Made by a program: the position numbers and the translations under genes. Positions 40,692 to 51,310 of a DNA stretch of 51,638 bases are shown one piece after another; the first letter of the stretch is position 1, and the number at the start of each line of letters is the position of its first letter. The DNA is from Ignavibacteriales bacterium. GTDB lineage: Bacteria > Bacteroidota > Ignavibacteria > T3Sed10-11. The notes beneath the pieces were generated by a model. It was not told where the DNA came from, did not search any database, and worked only from the letters and a program-made list of their open reading frames with translations. The stretch lies in the NCBI GenBank assembly GCA_003567775.1, contig PWYR01000073.1:1-51638 (forward strand), given 5' to 3'.

Positions 40692-41939
40692 TCACCTCAC
40701 ATCAAACTCGAGCACTTCGTATGCTTTTCGCAATGATTGTTCTACTATAAATGGGTCTTTTGCACGAGCAAAGATAAAGCCGGGATATTTACTCCTCTCC
40801 GGCAGCGGCACAAGCTCTTGACCGATATGAGCAGAAATGATCAAATCGGAAATTTCCGGTATTTTTTTTGCCGCTTCAACCCCACGAACACCCTGTAAAG
40901 TTCCCCGACGCGGAGCCGGAATCATCATCACGCCCGATGCATCGGATTCGCGATGTATTGAGTCTATCGAATTATTCAGTGCGTTTCGAATAATCAACTC
41001 TTCAAGTGAAACAATCCGGTCAGGCCGGTTGGCATCCTGAAATCGCAGCGCTTGCGAACAATAGCCGCCTATCGAGCGTGCGGCTATTTCTATTATATAA
41101 TTACCCGACTCATTAAATCGGATCTCGGCATGAAAAGGACCCCGGCTGAGTCCTATTGCGTGCACTGCTTGCTTGGTTAATTCGATTATATCTGTCAGCG
41201 TATCGGGATTATGACGTGACGGCGTCGTATAAATTGTTTCCTCAAAATAAGGACCGGTTAACCGATCGGGTTTGTCGAAGATAGCAAGGATTTTACAGTC
41301 ATTGTCGGTAATCAATCCCTCGACGGCTATTTCATCTCCCTCTATAAATTCCTCGATAAGAACAAACCGGGAATCATGTGTTAATTCCTTCTTGTTAATC
41401 GTATCAAGAATTTTTCTAACTCTATAAAAAGCATTCTGAAGCTCGTTTTTATCATTTACTTTTATCACACCGCGACTGCCCGATAACGCGACTGGCTTGA
41501 GTACAGCCGGAAACGATATATTTCCCGGAAGATATTCAGAATTTTCATCAATCGAAACTCTTATATACGATGGTTGCGGTACAGCATGCTGAGATAAAAA
41601 CTCCCGCATAATATATTTGTTGCGGGTAGCAGATACGGAAATAATTGTATTGTGGGGCAAACCTAATTCCTCGGCTATCGCTGATGCAGCGACAACCGAT
41701 TGATCATCGACACCGATAACCGCGTCAATTCGGTATGACTGTGAAAATGTACTTGCCGATTCAACAGCACGGGCGATATCATAAATATCTATTGACAATA
41801 ATCCTGCAGGGTTCATTTCAGCAAGAGTGCTCCTGTGATCCGAACCGACAGTGACTTCGACATTTATTGAACGAGCTGCTTCAATAAACGCGGTCGTCCG
41901 GTATGACGTAGCGGGTATTAATAACAGGATCCTGTACAT
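40692..41939 (-). CDS. ATP-grasp domain protein (carboxylate-amine ligase-like)
   Basis: FPAVLKPVALSGSRGVIKVNDKNEL...VLIEEFIEGDEIAVEGLITD...FHAEIRFNESGNYIIEIAARSIGGYCS. Confidence 0.85.
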   Translation of the reverse strand: MYRILLLIPATSYRTTAFIEAARSINVEVTVGSDHRSTLAEMNPAGLLSIDIYDIARAVESASTFSQSYRIDAVIGVDDQSVVAASAIAEELGLPHNTIISVSATRNKYIMREFLSQHAVPQPSYIRVSIDENSEYLPGNISFPAVLKPVALSGSRGVIKVNDKNELQNAFYRVRKILDTINKKELTHDSRFVLIEEFIEGDEIAVEGLITDNDCKILAIFDKPDRLTGPYFEETIYTTPSRHNPDTLTDIIELTKQAVHAIGLSRGPFHAEIRFNESGNYIIEIAARSIGGYCSQALRFQDANRPDRIVSLEELIIRNALNNSIDSIHRESDASGVMMIPAPRRGTLQGVRGVEAAKKIPEISDLIISAHIGQELVPLPERSKYPGFIFARAKDPFIVEQSLRKAYEVLEFDVR

Positions 41940-41966
41940 ACGGGTTGGTTATTTATCCGATATCGA

Positions 41967-42986
41967 TTACGAATCGATACGCAAAACCAGCTTCCCGAAT
42001 TGTGCTGTATCTTCCATTCGGGAATGCGCTTTGAATGCTTCCTCAAGAGGTAGAATTGAATCTACTACCGGTTTAAGATCATTGTTCGAGTACAAGCGCA
42101 GCATATTTTCGAAATCACCCGGCGATCCCATTGTAGAGCCGAATATATTGAGCTGTTTCCAGAAAATCCGGCGGACGGTTACATTATCGGAAGGACCGAG
42201 CGTCGCGCCGTACATTACAATCGCTCCTCCCGGTTTAACAACATCGAGAATCGCATCGAAATTTTCGCCGCCGGCGCTATCCACCACAACATCTATTCCA
42301 CTGTTGCCGGTCATTTCCTTTAATTCATTTATCCATTGATCGTGTTTATAATTAACGCCCCCCTCGGCGCCGATCTTTTTTGCGCGGTCAAGTTTTTCAT
42401 CACTGTGTGACGTAACAAAGACACGGGCGCCTAATATTTTCGCAATTTGAAGCGCAAAACACGCTACTCCACCACCGATACCTGTTATCAACACCGTCTG
42501 TCCTTTTTGAATATTCGCCCGTGAAACAACCGCACGATATGCCGTCAACCCCGCAAGCGGAATTGCGGCTGCCTCTTCCCGGGTAAGATTATTCGGCTTA
42601 TCGTAAACATTTTCAACGGGAATCGCAACATATTCTGCATAGGTCCCGTTATCGGGTAAGCCGAGTATTCGAAAATCGTCCCGTTGCACCCGTTCGCTGT
42701 CTCCCCAATTCAAACAAGGATTAATAACTACTTCTTTTCCAACCAGCGATGAATCAACGCCAGCACCCGTTTCGGCGACTATGCCGGCTCCGTCGGATCC
42801 GATTATGACGGGTAATTTAATTCCTGCATACCTTCCTCTCCGAATCCACACATCGCGGCGGTTGAGTGCGGCCGCTTTCAATTGAACGACAACCTCACCC
42901 TCTTTCGGGGCGGGGTCGGCAAACTCCTCAACTTTCAGTTGATCGGGTTCACCAAGCTCATGAAGGACAACAGCTTTCATTCTCAC
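41967..42986 (-). CDS. Zinc-type alcohol dehydrogenase/quinone oxidoreductase (MDR family)
   Basis: MKAVVLHELGEPDQLKVEE...LKAAALNRRDVWIRRGRY...VIGSDGAGIV...VLITGIGGGVACFALQIAKILGARVFVTS. Confidence 0.93.
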   Translation of the reverse strand: MRMKAVVLHELGEPDQLKVEEFADPAPKEGEVVVQLKAAALNRRDVWIRRGRYAGIKLPVIIGSDGAGIVAETGAGVDSSLVGKEVVINPCLNWGDSERVQRDDFRILGLPDNGTYAEYVAIPVENVYDKPNNLTREEAAAIPLAGLTAYRAVVSRANIQKGQTVLITGIGGGVACFALQIAKILGARVFVTSHSDEKLDRAKKIGAEGGVNYKHDQWINELKEMTGNSGIDVVVDSAGGENFDAILDVVKPGGAIVMYGATLGPSDNVTVRRIFWKQLNIFGSTMGSPGDFENMLRLYSNNDLKPVVDSILPLEEAFKAHSRMEDTAQFGKLVLRIDS

Positions 42987-43009
42987 TCCGTAACTTTATA
43001 TTCTTCTGT

Positions 43010-43606
43010 TTATTTATTAGATGGAGCGTAATACGGATTTGCACCGGATGCGTGATCGGTCACGTCAAGAATGCTTCCTACCTGCGGGATAAATTGGCGG
43101 ATCATTTTTTCAATGCCCTGGCGCAATGTAACATTAGCCATTCCACATCCCTGACATCCTCCTCCAAGTTGCAGATACACATTATTCTTCTTCACGTCGA
43201 TTAAATCAACAAAACCGCCGTGTGAAGCGACGGCAGGATTTATCTGAGTTTCGAGAAGCTCTTTCACTTTGTTTCGTATCTCTTCCTCGGAGGGAAGATT
43301 TTTCTCGACATCCGCCGATATCGCCGGTGTGCCGGACTGCAATTGTGTCCGGATCATTGCACCGACCTGTTTTGCAAGCGGCATCCAGTCCTCGTTGTCG
43401 GCTTTTGTAACCTTAACGATATTGTCATGCACCAAGACCGAAGATATGTTCGGTAAGTCAAAGATTTTTTCGGCAAGCGGCGATCCTTCTGCTTCTTTCT
43501 TGGCGGCAAAATATACCGCACCGTTTTCGTAAACAGGTCTGTCGACGGTGAATTGACACACTTCCTGTGATGCTACTTGAGCTTGAATTTTAATTTCATC
43601 TGCCAT
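43010..43606 (-). CDS. NifU/Nfu-family Fe-S carrier protein
   Basis: N-terminal Nfu_N-like domain; C-terminal INPAVASHGGFVDLIDVKKNNVYLQLGGGCQGCGMANVTLRQGIE with CxxC. Confidence 0.93.
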   Translation of the reverse strand: MADEIKIQAQVASQEVCQFTVDRPVYENGAVYFAAKKEAEGSPLAEKIFDLPNISSVLVHDNIVKVTKADNEDWMPLAKQVGAMIRTQLQSGTPAISADVEKNLPSEEEIRNKVKELLETQINPAVASHGGFVDLIDVKKNNVYLQLGGGCQGCGMANVTLRQGIEKMIRQFIPQVGSILDVTDHASGANPYYAPSNK

Positions 43607-43626
43607 AATGTATTCATCCTTTTTAG

Positions 43627-45051
43627 TTATATACTAATTTGATTTTTCATTGGTTCTGCACAACAAAACCACGGTTCCGTTAATCGCGGTGCCTTTTCGC
43701 GATCTTCAAACTCTGGATAAACAAACTGTCCCGGCGGTCGTTGATCACGGGCTTCGTATGCCGCCTCCCGTATTAACTTGAACGTAATCGCTGTATCACG
43801 TCGAGGACACGCAGCGTCCTCAACAATCTGTGACACACGTTTATGTAATTCATCCATTCTCGGATCGGGGTGTTTCCACTTAAAATACAACGATGCTTTA
43901 TCAAGTTCGCCCAGATAGGGCTGAATTTCCTTCTGTTCCAACAATCGGGAATCCGGTGGAATAAGCAAACGTATGGATAATTGAACCGGGTCAACATTAT
44001 CAATTAAATATTCTTTGTAGACAAATTCAACCATTTCTATATAATCGTCGAGCGTTGTCCAGGGGGTAAATGCTACCCATGTCGGTCTCAAAGCTATTTC
44101 TGCACTTCTCACGATATCAAGCGCCCGGAATACATCTTCGCGTGTGTGTCCTTTGGCGAGATATTTCAAAACCGTATTGTTCAAAGACTCAACAGCCGAA
44201 ATAATGAAAATACAGCCGGTTTTTTGAAATTCAGGTATTAACCCGGCATGCTTGATCAGATGCTCCACCTTTGCTGTAAAATCGAATGTCAGATGCGGAA
44301 ATTCATCACTCATCCTGCGTACTATTCTTAACGAGTGAGTAGGTCCATTTAGAAAATCCGGATCCCCGAAAGTTATGTGTTTCGCTCCCATTTCGACTTG
44401 CTGACGGATATCGTCTATGATAACATCTATTGGAACAGCAAAAAACCTACCATGATATACAGCAGGGATTGGACAATGCAAACAGTGATGTAAACAACCG
44501 CGGGTGGTTTCAACATATCCGACTAATTTTTCGGCGCCATTCCATTCAAGCTTTGCGTATTTTTCAAGCGGTGGGAGTGCTTTTCTGTTTGTGGATGGAA
44601 ATGATAGACGCTTTAAATATGGTGCGCGTTTCAATTTCACCGAGTCCGCAACGGGTCGGGACATTACCGAACGTGATTCCACCTGCTGAACAATCTGAAC
44701 GAGTTCGTTTTCGTATTCGCCGCCTATTACCGAGTCAGCCACAGTTTCAAGCAAATAGTCTGCGTTAAGGGTTGCGTACATACCATAAAAGCAGATATGA
44801 CAATTCTGATTAAGCCGACGAATCTTCTCTGCGGCAGAGATACCGATACGCATTGCCGTGTGCATAGGCGTTGAGATTCCAACAAATAGTGCACGACGGA
44901 TAACCTCTTCATCCAATTTATCAATACCGATATCGAGTGCTACCGGCGAAAATCCTTCCTGTTCAAGAAATCCCATCGGCATCGCGAGACCGACCGGTTG
45001 ATGACCAAGCTCATAACACGATATCAATACAATAGCACCTGGTTCACGCAT
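43627..45051 (-). CDS. B12-binding/radical SAM protein with C-terminal CCAEP tail (CUAEP/CCAEP-tail family)
   Basis: TRGCLHHCLHCPIPAVY (CxxxCxxC) cluster motif, N-terminal B12-binding-like domain, C-terminus PWFCCAEPMKNQISI. The track start 45150 (TTG) overlaps the genuine IscA C-terminus; ATG 45051 fits better. Confidence 0.88.
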   Translation of the reverse strand: MREPGAIVLISCYELGHQPVGLAMPMGFLEQEGFSPVALDIGIDKLDEEVIRRALFVGISTPMHTAMRIGISAAEKIRRLNQNCHICFYGMYATLNADYLLETVADSVIGGEYENELVQIVQQVESRSVMSRPVADSVKLKRAPYLKRLSFPSTNRKALPPLEKYAKLEWNGAEKLVGYVETTRGCLHHCLHCPIPAVYHGRFFAVPIDVIIDDIRQQVEMGAKHITFGDPDFLNGPTHSLRIVRRMSDEFPHLTFDFTAKVEHLIKHAGLIPEFQKTGCIFIISAVESLNNTVLKYLAKGHTREDVFRALDIVRSAEIALRPTWVAFTPWTTLDDYIEMVEFVYKEYLIDNVDPVQLSIRLLIPPDSRLLEQKEIQPYLGELDKASLYFKWKHPDPRMDELHKRVSQIVEDAACPRRDTAITFKLIREAAYEARDQRPPGQFVYPEFEDREKAPRLTEPWFCCAEPMKNQISI

Positions 45052-45088
45052 ACTTTTTGTTGGCGCCGGGCAAGTTTTTATAATGTGA

Positions 45089-45475
45089 TCAAACTCCGAA
45101 CGAACTTCCGCACCCGCAGGATTTGGTTGCCGTTGGATTATTGAATACAAACCCCCGTCCGTTTAATCCATCGGTATAATCAAGCACCGTGCCGCGCAAG
45201 TACATCAGACTTCGTTCATCGACAAGGACTTTTACACCTTGTTCTTCAATGACAATATCACCCTCGCGCGCTCCTTCTTCAAAGGCCAGCATATACGACA
45301 ATCCCGAGCAGCCGCCCCCTTTTACACCTACCCGAAGAGCATGTTCCTCAGGTATATTATTCTCTTTCTTAATTTTTCCTATTTCCTCGGCTGCTTTTTC
45401 GGTTAATTCAATATCTTTCTGCACCTCCATACCCGGTACAGTAATAGGGTTGTTAGCATTTGGTGTATCAGACAT
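45089..45475 (-). CDS. Iron-sulfur cluster assembly accessory protein (SufA/IscA/ErpA-like)
   Basis: LTEKAAEEIGKIKKEN...LRVGVKGGGCSGLSYMLAFE...GRGFVFNNPTATKSCGCGSSFGV. Confidence 0.95.
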   Translation of the reverse strand: MSDTPNANNPITVPGMEVQKDIELTEKAAEEIGKIKKENNIPEEHALRVGVKGGGCSGLSYMLAFEEGAREGDIVIEEQGVKVLVDERSLMYLRGTVLDYTDGLNGRGFVFNNPTATKSCGCGSSFGV

Positions 45476-45503
45476 AATAAATCCTCCCTTTAAAAATCGT
45501 TAA

Positions 45504-45815
45504 TTATAATCCAAGTTCGAGTCGTGCTTCTTCACTCATCATTTCCGGATTCCATGGCGGATCCCACACAACATCCACTTTTACCTCATTCACACCCTCT
45601 ACGTTTTTAACTCTTTGTTCAACATCCTTAGGCAATGTACCGGCAACCGGACATGCCGGGGACGTCAGGGTCATACGAACGTTTACATTGAAATCGCCGT
45701 CAATATGGACATCATAAATCAGTCCAAGCTCATAAATGTTTACCGGTATTTCAGGATCATAACATGTCCTGATCATATCGATTATCTGTTTTTTTAATAA
45801 TTCTCTGTCAGCCAT
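45504..45815 (-). CDS. sufT: SufT/MIP18-like (DUF59) Fe-S assembly factor
   Basis: MIRTCYDPEIPVNIYELGLIYDVHID...NVRMTLTSPACPVAGTLPKDVEQRV...VDVVWDPPWNPEMMSEEARLELG. Confidence 0.93.
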   Translation of the reverse strand: MADRELLKKQIIDMIRTCYDPEIPVNIYELGLIYDVHIDGDFNVNVRMTLTSPACPVAGTLPKDVEQRVKNVEGVNEVKVDVVWDPPWNPEMMSEEARLELGL

Positions 45816-45820
45816 AACTG

Positions 45821-46276
45821 TTATTTTTCAGTAGATACAACATGTTCTTTATTTTCGAGCGCAGCACGTAATGTGTGCCACGCAAGACTTGCGCACTTGA
45901 CTCTCGCCGGGAATTCACTGACACCCGAAAATACAGCAAGCTTACCGATCCGGTCAAGCTCTTCAATCGGGTCGGATTCACCCATTACCAGTTTATGAAA
46001 AAGTTTTCCTAACTCTTCCGCCTCTTCCTTTGTTTTGCCCTTGAGCAGAGAACTCATAACCGAAGCAGAAGCTTTCGATATTGCACAACCCGCACCTTCA
46101 AAAGCCACTTCTTGAATGATGTCATCTTCGACGCGCAAATAAATATTATAATGATCGCCGCACAGGGGATTATATCCCTCGGCGTGGCGGTTAGCGTTTT
46201 CAAGCTTCTTGAAATTACGCGGGTTTTTGTTATGATCCAGGATAATTTCCTGGTACAACGATTTTAATTCAGACAT
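45821..46276 (-). CDS. sufU: SufU Fe-S assembly/sulfur acceptor protein
   Basis: MSELKSLYQEIILDHNKNPRNFKKLENANRHAEGYNPLCGDHYNIYL; TAATG overlap with the sufS stop. Track start 46408 lies inside sufS. Confidence 0.95.
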   Translation of the reverse strand: MSELKSLYQEIILDHNKNPRNFKKLENANRHAEGYNPLCGDHYNIYLRVEDDIIQEVAFEGAGCAISKASASVMSSLLKGKTKEEAEELGKLFHKLVMGESDPIEELDRIGKLAVFSGVSEFPARVKCASLAWHTLRAALENKEHVVSTEK

Positions 46277-47538
46277 TATCGAAAGATTTTTTTCGCCTTT
46301 TCGATGCTCCGAATAAGCGCATCTACTTCGTCTTTTGTATTGTACATAGCAAACGATGCACGTGCAGTTGCCGGGATTCCAAACCGCTGCATTACCGGCT
46401 GCGTACAATGATGACCTGTCCTTATTGCAACACCTTCGGAGTCGATAATTGTTCCAATATCGTGCGGGTGCACGTCTTCAAGCATAAACGATATAACCGC
46501 CGATTTATTTTTTGCAGCGCCTATCATTCTCAGTCCATCGACGGATAACAACGCTTGTGTAGCGTATGCAAGCAGGTCTTGCTCGTAGGCATAAATATTA
46601 TCAATCCCAATTTTATTAATGTAATCAGATGCGGCGCCGAGTGCAGTAGCGCCCGCGATATTCGGTGTACCCGCCTCAAACTTATATGGAAGATCGTTAT
46701 ATATTGTTTTCTCAAAAGTAACCGACTTGATCATATCGCCGCCTCCTTGATACGGCGACATATTTTCGAGATACTCACTTTTCCCGTATAAAACACCGAT
46801 ACCCGTCGGTCCGAACATCTTGTGCCCTGAAAAAACATAGAAATCACAATTTAAATCCTGCACGTCGAGCTTCATATGAGAAACAGTCTGCGCGCCATCG
46901 ATCAATACCGGTATATCGTGTGCGTGCGCCATTTCGATCATTTGCTTTACCGGGTTCACCGTACCGAGTGAATTCGATATATGTACAAGCGACACAAACT
47001 TTACTTTCGGAGAGAGCATTTTCTCGTACTCTTCCAGAATGATCTCCCCCTTATCATTGATCGGCGCCACGCGAAGAATTGCACCTGTTTCCTGACACAC
47101 TATCTGCCACGGCACAATGTTCGAGTGATGCTCCATTCCGGTAATGAGAATCTCTTCACCCGCATTTATCCTCTTCTTCACAAAGCTATTCGCAACAAGA
47201 TTGATCCCCTCGGTTGTTCCCCGGACAAAAATAATCTCCTGAGTTTGCTGCGCATTAATAAATCCACATAAATTTTTCCGGCTATTTTCATACCCCTCGG
47301 TTGCTTTCTGGCTCAGGTAGTGGACACCGCGGTGTATATTCGAATTATCTTCGAGATAATAACGCCGTAAAGAATCAACTACACACATCGGTTTCTGGGT
47401 GGTGGCGGCATTATCGAGATATACGAGGGGCTTCCCGTTGACTTTCCGGTTCAGTATCGGAAAATCAGACCGTATACTCCATACATCGAATGGATCTTTC
47501 GATCTTAGGGGAGTCAGTGTTTCAACCGCTGCTTTCAT
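46276..47538 (-). CDS. sufS: Cysteine desulfurase SufS
   Basis: IRSDFPILNRKVNGKPLVYLDNAATTQKP...VLIDGAQTVSHMKLDVQDLNCDFYVFSGHKMFGPTGIGVLYGK...IRTGHHCTQPVMQRFG. Confidence 0.97.
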   Translation of the reverse strand: MKAAVETLTPLRSKDPFDVWSIRSDFPILNRKVNGKPLVYLDNAATTQKPMCVVDSLRRYYLEDNSNIHRGVHYLSQKATEGYENSRKNLCGFINAQQTQEIIFVRGTTEGINLVANSFVKKRINAGEEILITGMEHHSNIVPWQIVCQETGAILRVAPINDKGEIILEEYEKMLSPKVKFVSLVHISNSLGTVNPVKQMIEMAHAHDIPVLIDGAQTVSHMKLDVQDLNCDFYVFSGHKMFGPTGIGVLYGKSEYLENMSPYQGGGDMIKSVTFEKTIYNDLPYKFEAGTPNIAGATALGAASDYINKIGIDNIYAYEQDLLAYATQALLSVDGLRMIGAAKNKSAVISFMLEDVHPHDIGTIIDSEGVAIRTGHHCTQPVMQRFGIPATARASFAMYNTKDEVDALIRSIEKAKKIFR

Positions 47539-47553
47539 AAATAAACACCCGAA

Positions 47554-48906
47554 TTATTCTTTATCTATACCTTCAAGTCTATCTTGTTGTAATTTCACAA
47601 GCACACGTTGATGGCAATAATCGCGCAACTCTTTTATTTTAATTCGATCGATAACATCGCTTGCAAAGGCATACGTGAGAATATCGCGCGCCATATCTCT
47701 CTGAATACCGCGCGTTTGCAGATAAAACAATGCCTCCTCATCAAGCTGACCGATCGTTGCGCCGTGCGTACACTTAACATCATCGGCAAAGATCTCGAGC
47801 TGCGGCTTCGTATCTATACTTGCGCCATCGGACAGTAAAAGTGCTTGATTCGTTTGTTTTGCATCGGTTTTTTGTGCATCGAGACGGACAAAAATCTTCC
47901 CGTTAAAAACGCCCCTCGCACTACCGTCAAGCACTCCTTTATACAACTCATGACTGTTACAATGCGGTTTCGCATGATCGATAGTCGTGTGATTGTCAAT
48001 GAGTTGACTGCCAGTACCAAGATACAATCCATTTAGCGTAGATTCAACCCCTTCGGCATCGAGAGTCGCCCGCGGATTATTCCTGACAATCAAACCGCCG
48101 AAATCTATCGCATTGGACACAAAATTACTGTTTGCCATTTGATAGGTCTGTATCGTCGACACATGATATGCCTCACTACTCTCTTCTTGCACCTTATGGT
48201 GCTCAATGTGCGCATTTTCGTCAACAAATACTTCTGTGACGGCATTGGTGAAATAACGGTTATTTTTAATTCCGGTATAGGTTTCAATGATCGTTGCTTT
48301 ACTGTGCTTCCCTGCAATGAATAAATTCCGCGGGTAACTAACAAACGGCTCGCTTTTGCCTGATGCCAGGAAAAGCAGATGTATCGGTTTCTCTATCAAA
48401 GCATTATCAGAAAGATAAATATAAGCGCCATCGTTAATGAATGCTGTATTCAACGCCGTAAAGGCATCATCATCATACCGTGCATATTTAGTGAGATGTT
48501 GTTTCACGGCTGCAGCATCTGCCCGCAATGCTTCGGCAAGACTTCCGATTTTAACCCCGTCGGGCAGGTCACGCACGGATGAATGTTTCCCGGAAAAATG
48601 ACCGTCGATAAACACAAGCAGGTGTACAGCAAGTCCGTTGTAATCGTATCGTAATATATCATTTGTTGATACAAGATCGAAATCGGGCTGGATAATGTGT
48701 TTAAAATTTTCTTTCGCGATGGATGCAACGTTTGTATATTTCCACTCCTCATTCCGTGTGGTCGGGAAACCGAGTTCATCAAACTTTCTGAGCGCATCAC
48801 GCCGAACGTCATGACACCAACTACCGGCTTCACCATTCAGGTTTTTTTCGAACGTCTCGAAATTTGATAAATACAACTGATTATTTTCTTTTATTGCCAA
48901 TGCCAT
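47554..48906 (-). CDS. sufD: Fe-S cluster assembly protein SufD
   Basis: FPTTRNEEWKYTNVASI...NTKPQLEIFADDVKCTHGATIGQLDEEALFYLQTRGI. Confidence 0.95.
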   Translation of the reverse strand: MALAIKENNQLYLSNFETFEKNLNGEAGSWCHDVRRDALRKFDELGFPTTRNEEWKYTNVASIAKENFKHIIQPDFDLVSTNDILRYDYNGLAVHLLVFIDGHFSGKHSSVRDLPDGVKIGSLAEALRADAAAVKQHLTKYARYDDDAFTALNTAFINDGAYIYLSDNALIEKPIHLLFLASGKSEPFVSYPRNLFIAGKHSKATIIETYTGIKNNRYFTNAVTEVFVDENAHIEHHKVQEESSEAYHVSTIQTYQMANSNFVSNAIDFGGLIVRNNPRATLDAEGVESTLNGLYLGTGSQLIDNHTTIDHAKPHCNSHELYKGVLDGSARGVFNGKIFVRLDAQKTDAKQTNQALLLSDGASIDTKPQLEIFADDVKCTHGATIGQLDEEALFYLQTRGIQRDMARDILTYAFASDVIDRIKIKELRDYCHQRVLVKLQQDRLEGIDKE

Positions 48907-48908
48907 TG

Positions 48909-49688
48909 TTACACTGTCTCCTCAAGTTTTGCTTTGACATCCGAATATTCTGCTCTGATTTGATCGTACCCCTTTTCTTCAAGTTCAATCGCAAGGTTTT
49001 TATCGCCGGACTTGACAATTTTTCCATTCAAGAGAATATGTACGTAATCCGGGACGATGTAATTGAGCAGCCGCTGATAGTGTGTGACGACGATAATAGC
49101 GCGATCTTTGGTGCGCAATCTGTTGACACCGTCGGAAACGATACGCAAAGCATCTATATCCAAGCCCGAATCGGTCTCATCCATAATAGCGAGCTTCGGT
49201 TCGAGTACCGCCATCTGAAGTATCTCATTTCGCTTCTTCTCACCGCCCGAGAATCCCTCGTTAACTGAGCGATTCAACATATCGGTGCTGATATCCAGTA
49301 TCTTTGCCTTTTCTTTGATGTGCTTCAGGAAATCCATTGCATCGAGTGGTTCGAGTCCCTGATGCTTTCTTATCTCGTTTAGGCCTGTTTTCAGAAAGTA
49401 TGAATTCGTCACACCCGGTATCTCAACGGGATACTGGAAGGCCATGAATAATCCTTCGCGTGCCCGCTCATCCGGTTCCATATCGAGCATATCTTTCCCG
49501 AGATAGGTAATTTCACCGCCCGTTACGTCATAGGTATCGCGTCCGCTGATAACCTGCGCAAGCGTACTTTTTCCCGAACCGTTCGGTCCCATGATGGCAT
49601 GAACTTCGCCCGGTTTTACGGATAAATCAATCCCCTTGAGGATCTGAGTTCCTTCAATCTCTACATGTAAATTTTTTACGTCCAGCAT
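48909..49688 (-). CDS. sufC: Fe-S cluster assembly ATPase SufC
   Basis: LDVKNLHVEIEGTQILKGIDLSVKPGEVHAIMGPNGSGKSTLAQVISGRDTYDVTGGEI...FSGGEKKRNEILQMAVLEPKLAIMDETDSGLDIDALRIVSDGVN. Confidence 0.98.
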   Translation of the reverse strand: MLDVKNLHVEIEGTQILKGIDLSVKPGEVHAIMGPNGSGKSTLAQVISGRDTYDVTGGEITYLGKDMLDMEPDERAREGLFMAFQYPVEIPGVTNSYFLKTGLNEIRKHQGLEPLDAMDFLKHIKEKAKILDISTDMLNRSVNEGFSGGEKKRNEILQMAVLEPKLAIMDETDSGLDIDALRIVSDGVNRLRTKDRAIIVVTHYQRLLNYIVPDYVHILLNGKIVKSGDKNLAIELEEKGYDQIRAEYSDVKAKLEETV

Positions 49689-49742
49689 TCGTGCTTATCT
49701 CCGAATTATTAATGTAACATTATTTTAATTTTGAAAATATTA

Positions 49743-51269
49743 TTATCCGACACTTCCTTCAAGACTGACACCGAGAAGCTTCTGCGCTTCGACGGCGAAC
49801 TCCATCGGCAATTCCTTGAATACCTCTTTCGCAAATCCATTCACAATGATTGAAACGGCATCTTCGGTCGATATACCGCGCTGATTGCAGTAAAAGATCT
49901 GATCTTCACCGATCTTTGAAGTCGTCGCTTCGTGTTCAATCTGTGACGATGTATTCTTGGCTTCAATATACGGGAATGTATGCGCACCGCACCGGTCTCC
50001 GAGCAATAACGAATCGCACTGTGAGAAGTTGCGTGCGTTCTCTGCATTCTTCATCACCCTGACGAGTCCGCGGTACGAATTCTGGCTCACACCACCCGCA
50101 ATACCTTTGGCAACGATATTGCTCCTGGTGTTCTTTCCGATGTGTATCATCTTCGTTCCGGTATCCGCCTGCTGGTGATTCATAGTAAGCGCTACGGAAT
50201 AGAACTCACCCATCGAGTTATCACCCTGCAAAATAACGCTCGGATATTTCCACGTAATAGCAGAACCTGTTTCTACCTGCGTCCATGAAATCTTTGAGTT
50301 GACGCCTGCACATTTACCGCGCTTGGTCACAAAGTTGTAAATACCGCCCTTTCCGTCTTTATCACCGGGGTACCAGTTTTGAACGGTTGAGTACTTTATT
50401 TGTGCATCATCGAGAGCGATCAGCTCAACCACCGCGGCATGAAGCTGATGTGTATCACGCTTCGGGGCTGTACAACCTTCAAGATAGCTGACATAAGCGC
50501 TTTCTTCTGCAACGATAAGCGTTCTCTCGAACTGTCCGGTATTCTCGCTATTGATACGAAAGTAGGTTGACAATTCCATCGGACAGCGGACACCTTTCGG
50601 TATATAGACAAACGAACCGTCACTGAATACAGCGGAGTTCAAAGCCGCAAAGTAATTATCGTTATACGGAACAACCGATCCGATATACTTCCTAACGAGA
50701 TCGGGATGGTTCTGTACGGCTTCGGACATCGAACAGAAGATAATTCCTTCTTCGGCAAGCTTCTCCTTAAACGTTGTCGCCACCGACACGCTATCGAACA
50801 CCGCGTCGACCGCAACGCCGGCAAGCATCTTTTGCTCCTCAAGCGGGATACCGAGCTTTTTGTATGTTTCCAGCAACTCGGGATCGACTTCATCGAGACT
50901 CTTCGGTGCGTCATCTTTTGACTTTGGCGCCGCATAGTACCGCTGGCTCTGATAATCGATCGGCGGATACTTCACATTCACCCATGTCGGTTCCGTCATC
51001 TTTTGCCAGTTCCTGAACGCTTTCAAACGCCATGCAAGCATCCACTCCGGTTCTTTTTTCTTCAGAGATATAAACCGAACCACATCCTCATTCAACCCGG
51101 GAGAGGCATATTCTTGCTCAATGTCGGTAAAAAATCCCCACTTATATTCGCGATTACCGAGAGCTTCGAGAGTATCTTTCTCGGTTACTTTCTTCTTCGC
51201 TTTATGTATCTTTTTTTCTTCCGGAATAGTTTCTACCTGTGGTTGATCCTTCTCAAGCATATCACTCAT
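49743..51269 (-). CDS. sufB: Fe-S cluster assembly protein SufB
   Basis: [93 protein letters not shown]. Confidence 0.98.
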   Translation of the reverse strand: MSDMLEKDQPQVETIPEEKKIHKAKKKVTEKDTLEALGNREYKWGFFTDIEQEYASPGLNEDVVRFISLKKKEPEWMLAWRLKAFRNWQKMTEPTWVNVKYPPIDYQSQRYYAAPKSKDDAPKSLDEVDPELLETYKKLGIPLEEQKMLAGVAVDAVFDSVSVATTFKEKLAEEGIIFCSMSEAVQNHPDLVRKYIGSVVPYNDNYFAALNSAVFSDGSFVYIPKGVRCPMELSTYFRINSENTGQFERTLIVAEESAYVSYLEGCTAPKRDTHQLHAAVVELIALDDAQIKYSTVQNWYPGDKDGKGGIYNFVTKRGKCAGVNSKISWTQVETGSAITWKYPSVILQGDNSMGEFYSVALTMNHQQADTGTKMIHIGKNTRSNIVAKGIAGGVSQNSYRGLVRVMKNAENARNFSQCDSLLLGDRCGAHTFPYIEAKNTSSQIEHEATTSKIGEDQIFYCNQRGISTEDAVSIIVNGFAKEVFKELPMEFAVEAQKLLGVSLEGSVG

Positions 51270-51310
51270 AAATAAAACTCCATTGTGAATTAGTTCCTGC
51301 GATTGTTAAG

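Noticed and set aside
45052-45150. Upstream extension of the radical SAM ORF (TTG start)
   Set aside because: It overlaps the conserved C-terminus (SCGCGSSFGV) of the IscA-like gene in another frame; the B12-domain homology starts near 45051.
46277-46408. N-terminal extension of sufU in the track
   Set aside because: Lies inside sufS; the canonical SufU N-terminus begins at MSELKSLYQE (46276).
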